The notes under the pieces were generated by a model. The model did no database searches. It had not been told where the DNA came from and was given only the letters and a program-made list of their open reading frames with translations. From Sporosarcina sp. PTS2304 (lineage in GTDB: Bacteria > Bacillota > Bacilli > Bacillales_A > Planococcaceae), in the NCBI RefSeq assembly GCF_003351785.1, contig NZ_CP031230.1, forward strand, positions 2,265,001 through 2,329,000: a stretch of DNA of 64,000 nt. Direction: 5' to 3'. Numbering within the stretch: the stretch's first letter is position 1; each line of letters begins with the position of its first letter. Made by a program: the position numbers and the translations under genes. Positions 1 to 10,271 of this stretch are shown here, piece after piece.

Positions 1-2
1 CT

Positions 3-221
3 ACTTTTTTAAGCCATTCATCTACTTTTTCTCTCCAAGCTGCAAAACAACAAGGAAAACTAATCGGCCGTCCACGTAAATCTGATGATAATTTACAACG
101 TGCATTTTCTATGTACGACAGCAAAAATTATACACTTTACGAAATAAAAGAGGAAACCGGTATTAGTAAATCGACTTTGTATCGTTATTTGGATGAACGT
201 GCTGCTGAAAAGCTAGAATAA
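3..221 (+). pseudogene. C-terminal fragment of a Hin/resolvase-type serine recombinase
   Basis: An open frame runs in from the window edge and ends in TAA at 219-221. Its last 60 or so residues match the C-terminus of serine resolvases: the linker LQAAKQQGKLIGRPRKSD, then a helix-turn-helix with YTLYEIKEETGISKSTLYRY. Residues just before the linker (TFLSHSSTFS) do not resemble the ERTxxG segment that normally precedes it, and the catalytic serine domain lies outside the window or is lost. I therefore read it as partial and possibly frameshifted. It flanks the leader-distal end of the CRISPR array, which suggests old mobile DNA beside the locus. An intact upstream exon left of base 1 would overturn the pseudogene call. 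Confidence 0.5.
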
Positions 222-404
222 GAGTGATTGGAGGTTCCTATGCAGGGAATGGTTTTAATAGATTGTGGGACAGCTGTTGTTTATTATCTTCACGCTTAAC
301 ATTATTAGTGTTACTTCAATATACTAGAAAGCGGCATTTTTATTCATGCTCTTTCTACAAGAATCGACAATTTTGGCTGAAGACACTGACCATAAACACT
401 TGAA

Positions 405-3400
405 ACTTCAATCCACGCCCCCTATACAGGGAGCGACTTAGAGTACCTATAGAACCCGATAAGTCACCAATAATTTCAATCCACGCCCCCTATACAGGGA
501 GCGACCAATTATCGCATCACAATTTCGGAGGTAATTTAATATTTCAATCCACGCCCCCTATACAGGGAGCGACCAGGATCATCTGGACGTTCTTCGTCAC
601 CGTCTCGATTTCAATCCACGCCCCCTATACAGGGAGCGACGGCTACGCTCGTATTAGAGGGTGGTTTATTGCCTATTTCAATCCACGCCCCCTATACAGG
701 GAGCGACTGACAATCCAACTCAACGAATTACGAGACGAAGTATTTCAATCCACGCCCCCTATACAGGGAGCGACGAGTTAGAGATTTCGGAAATCCGTAG
801 CAAATGGTTTATTTCAATCCACGCCCCCTATACAGGGAGCGACATTAAACGGACAGATCGCAAAACACGAACAGGCGATTTCAATCCACGCCCCCTATAC
901 AGGGAGCGACGCAAAGTACGAATGTTTGACGTGTCAGCACAAAATTTCAATCCACGCCCCCTATACAGGGAGCGACATCATCGGCGCCAAAAAAACAATT
1001 AGAAATGAGATTTCAATCCACGCCCCCTATACAGGGAGCGACATAAAGTCCTTCGTGAGTTAGAAAAATCAGATGATATTTCAATCCACGCCCCCTATAC
1101 AGGGAGCGACGAAAAAATGACAAAACAACAAATCGCGGCACAGATTTCAATCCACGCCCCCTATACAGGGAGCGACAAAGGCATCTGACGGTGGATTATC
1201 AGCGGCAGATATTTCAATCCACGCCCCCTATACAGGGAGCGACATGAAGGAGGCAATTTAATATGAGCGGACTAATGATTTCAATCCACGCCCCCTATAC
1301 AGGGAGCGACTGGGGCGCTGGGGAGATACTTATGACGCTTTGAACATTTCAATCCACGCCCCCTATACAGGGAGCGACGCTTATCCAACAAGTCGAGCGG
1401 GTGCAGGAGTTAGAATTTCAATCCACGCCCCCTATACAGGGAGCGACTCAAACGAATCGCTATGGGAAAGAATGTTTCGTGCATTTCAATCCACGCCCCC
1501 TATACAGGGAGCGACTCGTTACCGATCAGGAACTCGCTCGGCATATCAACATTTCAATCCACGCCCCCTATACAGGGAGCGACGTCAAAGAAGCTAATTG
1601 ATAAATAATGTTACGGAATTTCAATCCACGCCCCCTATACAGGGAGCGACACGTTAGGAATTAAAAAAGAAACAAACAAACAAAATTTCAATCCACGCCC
1701 CCTATACAGGGAGCGACCATGAGTACCATTCAATGTTTTTATGCCCGACATTATTTCAATCCACGCCCCCTATACAGGGAGCGACAACCCATCGCCATAC
1801 TCTTCCTCTTCATCCTCAAATTTCAATCCACGCCCCCTATACAGGGAGCGACAGAAGGAAGCCATCGCTGGAACGATGGCTTTAGAATTTCAATCCACGC
1901 CCCCTATACAGGGAGCGACCTTCCTTCACCTCCTCTCCACGAAGCTTTTCGTACTATTTCAATCCACGCCCCCTATACAGGGAGCGACACAACAGTAACT
2001 TCTTCGTTTCCAAGTTTGTTGTATTTCAATCCACGCCCCCTATACAGGGAGCGACTGCGTCACGCTGTACATCCTTGGGGTTACTTAAAAATTTCAATCC
2101 ACGCCCCCTATACAGGGAGCGACGTACTCATTATACGGAATCAGATCATGTCTGCGTATTTCAATCCACGCCCCCTATACAGGGAGCGACTAAAGCACGT
2201 TTTGACCGTATCAAGTCCGATATTATTTCAATCCACGCCCCCTATACAGGGAGCGACTTTATGATTTTACCGAGCATTTAAAGCAAATTGACATTTCAAT
2301 CCACGCCCCCTATACAGGGAGCGACCAAGCTTGTGTGCTCATGAACGCAAAATATGGAACATTTCAATCCACGCCCCCTATACAGGGAGCGACATTAAGT
2401 CGTCTACTGGAAAGAGGAGGGTGAAAATTTCAATCCACGCCCCCTATACAGGGAGCGACGCGCAAATCAAGCAAATGATTGAAATGGCGAAAATTTCAAT
2501 CCACGCCCCCTATACAGGGAGCGACAAACCAAGCATTTAAGCAATGGCAAAAAGAAATGATTTCAATCCACGCCCCCTATACAGGGAGCGACAATAAATA
2601 CGATACGATAACAATACGTATGTCGATTTCAATCCACGCCCCCTATACAGGGAGCGACCAAAGCTAATGCAGATATTAGTCTGGTAGGTGTAAATTTCAA
2701 TCCACGCCCCCTATACAGGGAGCGACGATTACGACAGGCAGACAATTTGTAACTGCTGCAATTTCAATCCACGCCCCCTATACAGGGAGCGACCATTTGC
2801 TTGATTTGCGCGCCAATACCATCGGTATTTCAATCCACGCCCCCTATACAGGGAGCGACGGATTCGCCCATGCGTACATTGCACCCATGCGAGCATTTCA
2901 ATCCACGCCCCCTATACAGGGAGCGACAAGTTACTTCCCACTTAGTTAGTATAATTGTTTTATTTCAATCCACGCCCCCTATACAGGGAGCGACACTTCC
3001 CATGACATCATTCGTAAAAGTTCAGGACATTTCAATCCACGCCCCCTATACAGGGAGCGACGAACGTTTAAAGAGTTTCCTTATCAGCTCCATAGCATTT
3101 CAATCCACGCCCCCTATACAGGGAGCGACTTTTATATTGATAAATTAATAGAGTTGGAGGGTATTTCAATCCACGCCCCCTATACAGGGAGCGACTTTTC
3201 GTCCACCTGATCCTCTAAGATGTCCGATAATATTTCAATCCACGCCCCCTATACAGGGAGCGACAGTCGAGGTCGTGAACGATCAAATCACCATTGATAT
3301 TTCAATCCACGCCCCCTATACAGGGAGCGACTTAAATTGACCGCTGATTCCAATGGCGCGAAATTGATTTCAATCCACGCCCCCTATACAGGGAGCGACC

Positions 3401-6400
3401 ATTAGATTTCCTTTTAATGCCGCTTTATGGTTTCATTTCAATCCACGCCCCCTATACAGGGAGCGACTGCATCCAACACCTGTTCTGCGGTCAAATCATC
3501 TATATTTCAATCCACGCCCCCTATACAGGGAGCGACTATGAAACTCCAAAACTTCTTTCTTGTCGTCTTTCTATTTCAATCCACGCCCCCTATACAGGGA
3601 GCGACATGTCATTTGAGTTAGCAGAGTTGATAATAAAAAAAATTTCAATCCACGCCCCCTATACAGGGAGCGACAACGTCACGCTAGAAGAAAGTCAGAT
3701 GTCGATTGATATTTCAATCCACGCCCCCTATACAGGGAGCGACGTGAGTGCATTTCGCAGTTGTGTCCTTGTCTTTTGTAATTTCAATCCACGCCCCCTA
3801 TACAGGGAGCGACGACAAGGAACAGAATCATTCCCGTATATTTTTGATATTTCAATCCACGCCCCCTATACAGGGAGCGACATCTGTAAATGGTGTAGAT
3901 ATATCAGATCAAATGATTTCAATCCACGCCCCCTATACAGGGAGCGACAAGTTTCAGCGGGGGCCACTAGAGGGTATCAGCAATTTCAATCCACGCCCCC
4001 TATACAGGGAGCGACATGCTATTTTGCGAGGTGATTTAAAAACTCGCTACATTTCAATCCACGCCCCCTATACAGGGAGCGACGATTCGGTTCTTTTTTA
4101 TTGCCAAAAACCAAAATAATTTCAATCCACGCCCCCTATACAGGGAGCGACGACAACAACCGTCTAGCGCTCTAGTATTTGTGCGATTTCAATCCACGCC
4201 CCCTATACAGGGAGCGACAAAGGAGGTGAGAACACTGAATAAGTCAACGAAAGATTTCAATCCACGCCCCCTATACAGGGAGCGACACTGCGACCATAGC
4301 TATTTTTCCGTATTGCCTTTTATTTCAATCCACGCCCCCTATACAGGGAGCGACAATTCTGCTTATGACGAGATTAAAGACCGTAAAGATTTCAATCCAC
4401 GCCCCCTATACAGGGAGCGACGTGAAGATGATTGTATGTTTAGAAGCATCGTAAACATATTTCAATCCACGCCCCCTATACAGGGAGCGACCTCCTCTTT
4501 TGGATATCATAACTAAAAGACCCATAATTTCAATCCACGCCCCCTATACAGGGAGCGACAAACGTATGAGGACAATCATTCGAACGGGTAGTCAAATTTC
4601 AATCCACGCCCCCTATACAGGGAGCGACTCAATCCACTGGACATGGATTCAAAACCTTTTCTATTTCAATCCACGCCCCCTATACAGGGAGCGACAAACG
4701 AATGACCTGTATAAAGCCTTAGAAACTTATATTTCAATCCACGCCCCCTATACAGGGAGCGACCGGTTAGCCGGATGCAACACAAACGTCACGCTAATTT
4801 CAATCCACGCCCCCTATACAGGGAGCGACACCCAACCATTCAGACGAGCGTATTTTAGTTTTCGGATTTCAATCCACGCCCCCTATACAGGGAGCGACGA
4901 CAACAAAGCTATTCATTCGTTGGTTAGCTGTTATTTCAATCCACGCCCCCTATACAGGGAGCGACGCGGTTATCAGTGGGAGATTGATCGTAAGACAGGA
5001 TTTCAATCCACGCCCCCTATACAGGGAGCGACTTTACAAGAGTAAAGAATGGTTTGCTGTACGTGAATTTCAATCCACGCCCCCTATACAGGGAGCGACT
5101 TAAAAAGCACGTGGGAGCGTCTGGGTGGGTAGGAATTTCAATCCACGCCCCCTATACAGGGAGCGACAAAGAAATTTAGATTGAACGAATTAGGCAATGC
5201 TATTTCAATCCACGCCCCCTATACAGGGAGCGACTATTGAGTTTGCTAGTGCGAAATTTGAAGTTGGCATTTCAATCCACGCCCCCTATACAGGGAGCGA
5301 CGATACTACTGACTTTCCGAAAATTATTAAACGTTACCATTTCAATCCACGCCCCCTATACAGGGAGCGACAAATTCTGCTTATGACGAGATTAAAGACC
5401 GTAAAGATTTCAATCCACGCCCCCTATACAGGGAGCGACAAAGACCCAGTCAGGATGATAACGTTGATCGACATTTCAATCCACGCCCCCTATACAGGGA
5501 GCGACCTTTTGCGATGAATTGCTGTATGACTTTACCTTGCATTTCAATCCACGCCCCCTATACAGGGAGCGACGTAAACCTATTAATTGTGATTGTGACG
5601 CACAACTAATTTCAATCCACGCCCCCTATACAGGGAGCGACCTGAAGTATTTAAAGGTGTTGTCTGCTATGTACTTTATTTCAATCCACGCCCCCTATAC
5701 AGGGAGCGACCATATAGCGATATGATGATATAATGGTATTAATAATTTCAATCCACGCCCCCTATACAGGGAGCGACTTAATAGCATTTTTGGCAAAGCC
5801 TACGAATGGGAAAATTTCAATCCACGCCCCCTATACAGGGAGCGACCTGAAGCGGAAACGCTTGAAGTTGACATATATTTGATTTCAATCCACGCCCCCT
5901 ATACAGGGAGCGACCCTGGCATTTTTAACTGGATTTTAGAAGGTTGTTTATTTCAATCCACGCCCCCTATACAGGGAGCGACGCAATGAAATTTGAAGTT
6001 AAAGACGACAACGACGAATTTCAATCCACGCCCCCTATACAGGGAGCGACTGAAAACATTAACGATAATTATAGATTCAAGGGAATTTCAATCCACGCCC
6101 CCTATACAGGGAGCGACTAACGCTAGATTCGTTTCAGCGGTCGAATCAGAAATTTCAATCCACGCCCCCTATACAGGGAGCGACTGGCGCAACTTTCTTA
6201 CTGTTACCCAAAAGGAGAATTTCAATCCACGCCCCCTATACAGGGAGCGACCGTTACAAGTGATTCGGCATTATAAAACAAAGTCAATTTCAATCCACGC
6301 CCCCTATACAGGGAGCGACCGCTTCTTCGATTTGATCCCAGGTAAAGCATAATATTTCAATCCACGCCCCCTATACAGGGAGCGACTTTTTAGTCATTCG

Positions 6401-7263
6401 TCCACACCTTCAAACTCGATATTTCAATCCACGCCCCCTATACAGGGAGCGACGGAGTGATGGCAAGACCATGGGATGACGTACTAAATTTCAATCCACG
6501 CCCCCTATACAGGGAGCGACTTTATCATGGAAATATTTTCTGATTATACTATTTTTATTTCAATCCACGCCCCCTATACAGGGAGCGACTAACACCGATC
6601 AGCTCATGAAGTTTTACAAGAGTATTTCAATCCACGCCCCCTATACAGGGAGCGACACAAGGGTGATGTAGATGATAAGCAGTAAGCGTATATTTCAATC
6701 CACGCCCCCTATACAGGGAGCGACAACTTCAAGCGTTTCCGCTTCAGGTAATAAATCAATTTCAATCCACGCCCCCTATACAGGGAGCGACCTACGCAAC
6801 TGTCGTTCAAATTTTTGCGCTTCATTGATTTCAATCCACGCCCCCTATACAGGGAGCGACTCATTTGAGTTAGCAGAGTTGATAATAAAAAAAATTTCAA
6901 TCCACGCCCCCTATACAGGGAGCGACTAAGTTTGCTCAAGGCGACATGTTAGATTTAGATATTTCAATCCACGCCCCCTATACAGGGAGCGACGATGAAA
7001 TCGACCAAATGATTCGTGCGTGTCCTATTTCAATCCACGCCCCCTATACAGGGAGCGACCACGCAGGCGGCATAGATGTGATTGATTTTGCGGATTTCAA
7101 TCCACGCCCCCTATACAGGGAGCGACGATGGATTTATTTACGGTCGAGGTTATCACGATTATATTTCAATCCACGCCCCCTATACAGGGAGCGACGATGG
7201 ATAGATATTTATGAAGACTATCGCCAATATATTTCAATCCACGCCCCCTATACAGGGAGCGAC
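405..7263 (-). CRISPR. Type I-C CRISPR array, about 102 repeats and 101 spacers
   Basis: A 33-base repeat recurs every 66-70 bases; on the plus strand it starts ATTTCAATCC and ends CAGGGAGCGAC. The first copy is 405-437 and the last 7231-7263. Spacers are 33-37 bases. The minus-strand form begins GTCGCTCCCTGT, ends GTGGATTGAAAT and has a short internal palindrome, typical of type I-C. Every copy I read is the same except the first (405-437), which has ACTTC for ATTTC and so marks the old, trailer end. The cas operon and leader lie at the right end, so transcription is leftward and new spacers enter near 7230. Many spacers read as coding DNA or include a ribosome binding site plus start codon, as expected for phage or plasmid targets. 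Counts were made by eye. Confidence 0.98.
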
Positions 7264-7420
7264 AGCAAGATATAGACGAATATATATATCGAAATCTATA
7301 TCTTGTGCTTCTTACACTTTAACATAACTGTTAAAAAATATTATCTTTATTTCAGCGTAAATTTACATTAAATTATGCGCGAACCTCCCTAGGTTTTCAT
7401 GTTCACTTAAGGTTCGCACA
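7264..7420 (-). promoter_or_regulatory. CRISPR leader with two inverted repeats
   Basis: This AT-rich stretch lies between cas2 and the newest repeat, the leader position in type I-C loci. It holds a perfect 11-base inverted repeat, CAAGATATAGA at 7266-7276 and TCTATATCTTG at 7295-7305, starting three bases from the repeat. A second pair, GCGAACCT at 7379-7386 and AGGTTCGC at 7410-7417, sits just downstream of cas2. The first could guide Cas1-Cas2 integration; the second could end the cas mRNA or form part of the array promoter. These roles are inferred; only the repeats are seen. Confidence 0.75.
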
Positions 7421-7711
7421 TTAAAAAATTAAGGGATCTTCTACTTTAAGCGAAGGCTTTGCTCCTACATGCCTAACTTTTGTATCATGATTATTTCCAA
7501 GACGGTAATAACGCAGACTATCGACCTTAGGATCCATAATCTCTTCCAACTCAATTTCTAATTGTTTTAATTGAGTGCTATCCACAATACATTCAAACAC
7601 TGAATTTTGAACACGCACGCCATACTCTTCACACTTCTTAGCAATTCTGCGTAAACGTTTTTTACCGCCATCTGTAAGAGTCTGTACATCATAAGTGACT
7701 AACACAAGCAC
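7421..7711 (-). CDS. cas2: CRISPR-associated endonuclease Cas2
   Basis: This 96-residue protein opens MLVLVTYDVQT, the beta1 strand with the conserved Asp of the Cas2 ferredoxin fold, and contains the RVQNSVFEC segment typical of the family. Cas2 dimerises and bridges two Cas1 dimers to form the spacer integrase. The start is GTG, preceded by AGGTAGGTG; the nearest upstream ATG runs straight into a stop. It is the last gene of the cas operon, 10 bases after cas1 and directly before the leader. Length and placement are standard for type I-C. Confidence 0.96.
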   Translation of the reverse strand: MLVLVTYDVQTLTDGGKKRLRRIAKKCEEYGVRVQNSVFECIVDSTQLKQLEIELEEIMDPKVDSLRYYRLGNNHDTKVRHVGAKPSLKVEDPLIF

Positions 7712-7721
7712 TACATAACAC

Positions 7722-8753
7722 CTACCTTATTAAAATAGGAGGATATGCTTCAAGATCACCGCGTAAGTGACGAGCTAGTAATAATGCTTGTATATGCGGA
7801 ATCAATCCCCAAGATACTTTTTCCTTTAAAAATGGATGAGTGATTGTTTGTTGTTTTTCCTTTTGCCAAAGTTGCAAAAAGTTTCTTCGGGCTTCATCAG
7901 TTAAAATTACTGCCCCGCTTTCTTTGAAGCTAAAATCAGCACTTTGAAATTGTTGTCGATTAATTACTTTTAAAACAAAACGATCCGCAATTAATGGCCG
8001 CAACTCTTCCATCAAATCTAACGCTAGTGAATTTCTCCCCGGCCTATCACGATGTAAGAACCCTACATAGGAATCCAATCCAACACCTTCAAGAGCCGCA
8101 GCTGTTTCTGCTGCCAGTAACGAATAGGCAAAAGACAGCAATGCGTTGACCGGATCGAGTGGTGGTCGCCGATTACGTCCTCTGAAAAAGAAGACTTCTT
8201 TTTGTTGTAGGATCGATTCTTCGAAAACGCTATAGTAAGCACTTGCCGCATTACCTTCTATTCCACGAAGCGCTTCTAAATCATTACATTCACTTACTGC
8301 CTTTCTAGACTCTTGTAATCTCTCAATCACTTTTGTCATACTCTCAACATCCACTCGTAACGCATGATCTCGTATCGTCCGCTTCAGTAATTGTTCACTA
8401 TTAAATATTTTTCCGATCATCATATGACCCGCAATACGCGCGCACTTTTCTTCATCATCTGCTAGCCGATACTGCGTTCTGCGAAGTGTTACATTTCCAT
8501 TTAACTCACCTGTGACTCGTCCGCGAAACCGTCCACTGCTAGAAAAGAATGTTAAACTAATATTTTGATCCATACACTCTTTCATCAAAGCTGGACTTGC
8601 ACCTTGATGACCAAACGTACAAACCGCCTCTATATTATGCAGAGGAATGCGCGCTAATGATTCATTCTCTTTCAGTAGGTTTAAGTTTTTACCTTTTAAC
8701 GCAAGATAAACTTCCGGATCTGACACATATACGGTATTCAATAATTGTTTCAT
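7722..8753 (-). CDS. cas1: CRISPR-associated integrase Cas1 (type I-C)
   Basis: The 343-residue product is the catalytic subunit of the Cas1-Cas2 integrase that inserts new spacers at the leader end. The metal-binding residues are visible: Glu166 in LRGIEGNAASAYY, His234 in GFLHRDRPGR, and Asp246/Glu249 in LDLMEELRP. All are intact, so the protein should be active. Its ATG overlaps the cas4 stop in an ATGA, indicating translational coupling. Length and the I-C gene order cas4-cas1-cas2 agree. Confidence 0.97.
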   Translation of the reverse strand: MKQLLNTVYVSDPEVYLALKGKNLNLLKENESLARIPLHNIEAVCTFGHQGASPALMKECMDQNISLTFFSSSGRFRGRVTGELNGNVTLRRTQYRLADDEEKCARIAGHMMIGKIFNSEQLLKRTIRDHALRVDVESMTKVIERLQESRKAVSECNDLEALRGIEGNAASAYYSVFEESILQQKEVFFFRGRNRRPPLDPVNALLSFAYSLLAAETAAALEGVGLDSYVGFLHRDRPGRNSLALDLMEELRPLIADRFVLKVINRQQFQSADFSFKESGAVILTDEARRNFLQLWQKEKQQTITHPFLKEKVSWGLIPHIQALLLARHLRGDLEAYPPILIR

Positions 8754-9409
8754 TCCGCCAACATCCTATTCATATAAGTCGATACTTTTTCGCGTTCCAG
8801 TAGTTCGGGAAGACAGCGATGACGAAGCGAACATTGCAAACAATGCTTTCCTGTTTTTACACGTGGTGTATGTCGTCTCTTGTAGTACTGATGCATTTCC
8901 TTTGTTAAATCCTTTACGCGTATCTTTATTTCTTCAGTGATCATCACAGGCACCCTATGTTTGATTTCATGATAATAGAGTGCCGCTTCATCAATCCGAG
9001 TACCAAGCATTTCCTCTAAACAAATCGTTTGTGCGGTCAATTGAAGAATATCTGCTTCGTGACTTTTAGGCTTTCCGCGCTTATATTCAATAGGCTTCGC
9101 GCGGTATAAATCTTTTTCTTTATCGAGCGGAACTCCATCGTCGTCTTGAATAAACTCCACCATATCGCATATACCACTAATCCCTAAATACTGCGAATGA
9201 ACCGGCAACGCTCGAACATACAATGTATCTCCACGTTTTTCTCTAGTGTATGGATTATCTACTTTTTCATGAAGATAATTCCCTTCGATCGTCAGTACGT
9301 TTTCTTCCCACTCCTGCTCAATATGAATGAGAGCCCACTGTCGCCTACAAAAGGCAAAATGTTGAATACCCGACAGCATTAAATAATCTTCTTCGTTATA
9401 GCCCAGCAT
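8750..9409 (-). CDS. cas4: CRISPR-associated Cas4 nuclease
   Basis: The 219-residue protein is a RecB-like exonuclease with an iron-sulfur cluster. One Cys near the N-terminus (HFAFCRRQW) and three in the C-terminal segment (KHCLQCSLRHRC) form the cluster set. The nuclease core is recognisable at ISGICDMVEF and KPIEYKRGKPK (the Asp and the E-x-K motif). In type I-C Cas4 works with Cas1-Cas2 to select PAM-bearing prespacers and trim them, so it likely enforces the PAM seen among the spacers. It overlaps cas7 by 14 bases and cas1 by 4. Confidence 0.95.
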   Translation of the reverse strand: MLGYNEEDYLMLSGIQHFAFCRRQWALIHIEQEWEENVLTIEGNYLHEKVDNPYTREKRGDTLYVRALPVHSQYLGISGICDMVEFIQDDDGVPLDKEKDLYRAKPIEYKRGKPKSHEADILQLTAQTICLEEMLGTRIDEAALYYHEIKHRVPVMITEEIKIRVKDLTKEMHQYYKRRHTPRVKTGKHCLQCSLRHRCLPELLEREKVSTYMNRMLAE

Positions 9410-10271
9410 ATTCTTCTACAGAAAGCCCTTCTAGCGGTGTTGCCGTAATTTGATAGTTTTCTATAGATGGTTTCGTCGCATCATTCGTTTTTTCCACTTT
9501 AACTGCACGATGAACAGCTGCAGATGAATATTGCCCTAGTTTCGAATTATGCTCCCACCAAAAAACTTTATTTACTTCCATACTTCCATCAGGTCTTGCT
9601 GATGATGCGTCATTCGCAAATAATGTCTTTAATGCTTCCTTTAGACTTTCAGCGTCCTCATTAGTAAAGCCTGTACGCTCTGCAAGTTGCGGATTAACAC
9701 TACCGTAAAATACATAAACACCAAAATCCACTCGATGCTTCATGCCCATTGTGTCAGATGTCTTTTGACCCGGATCTTTTTCGTTAGTCGTCGAGTTTAC
9801 ACTTTTCGTAATTTGCATACTCGTTACGTCGACGGGTTCAATACTCGTCGCTGTGTGTATAGATACAGGTCCGCGAATACCGATAGACATTTTTGCGCCT
9901 TTAAATGCAAACACTTGCCCAAACGCACGCACGTCATACCAATTTTCCGTTGCCAGCATTTCAGCAGTTTTTTCATCTGCCCCTGTTGCTTTTGACTTCC
10001 CCAAAAGTTTTTTTAATTCCTCCACTGATTCCACACGATCTTTTATACTTCGATACTCATCTGATCGCCTTTCATCGGATTGCACCAAAATTCGTTGTCC
10101 TTCATCTTGAAGTCGATTTCTCAACTTACGTTTGATCGCTACATCGGACACTTCCCCATACCCTAAAAAATCTTGTCGCGGACGATTCCCGTTAAGTGGA
10201 TCACCGTTTGGATTCGCTTTATCTACTGTAAATACTACTGCAAAGTCTATTTTATTCTGTAATGCTGACAT
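9396..10271 (-). CDS. cas7c: Cas7 (Csd2) backbone subunit of type I-C Cascade
   Basis: The 291-residue protein starts [20 protein letters not shown] with the downstream NPNGDPLNGNRPR, the hallmark N-terminus of the Csd2/Csh2 Cas7 group. The segment SIGIRGPVSIH and the C-terminal VFWWEHNSKLGQYSSAAVHRA are also family-typical. Several copies line the crRNA and form the helical backbone of Cascade. It overlaps cas8c by 20 bases and cas4 by 14, within a tightly coupled operon. No truncation is seen. Confidence 0.96.
   Translation of the reverse strand: MSALQNKIDFAVVFTVDKANPNGDPLNGNRPRQDFLGYGEVSDVAIKRKLRNRLQDEGQRILVQSDERRSDEYRSIKDRVESVEELKKLLGKSKATGADEKTAEMLATENWYDVRAFGQVFAFKGAKMSIGIRGPVSIHTATSIEPVDVTSMQITKSVNSTTNEKDPGQKTSDTMGMKHRVDFGVYVFYGSVNPQLAERTGFTNEDAESLKEALKTLFANDASSARPDGSMEVNKVFWWEHNSKLGQYSSAAVHRAVKVEKTNDATKPSIENYQITATPLEGLSVEEYAGL

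Noticed and set aside
240..299. Mini-ORF of 19 codons after GGAGG at the old end of the array
   Set aside because: It has a plausible ribosome site but is too short and has no recognisable product or context; support is inadequate.
778..1414. Eight-base end overlap (GAGTTAGA) between two spacers, joining in frame
   Set aside because: A match of this length is expected by chance among about 10000 ordered pairs, and the flank would be GAT, not the GAA expected for a TTC PAM.
5235..6017. Shared GAAATTTGAAGTT inside two spacers
   Set aside because: The match is internal and not at spacer ends, and the surrounding bases differ; chance or distant homologues are enough to explain it.
6709..6939. 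Minus-strand open frame of 76 residues in the array
   Set aside because: It is also repeat translation (RSLYRGRGLK) and not a gene.
661..7275. Many plus-strand open frames in the array encoding repeated motifs such as ISIHAPYTGSD or NFNPRPLYRER
   Set aside because: They are translations of the CRISPR repeat in its three frames; such peptides are a known annotation artefact and have no ribosome sites.
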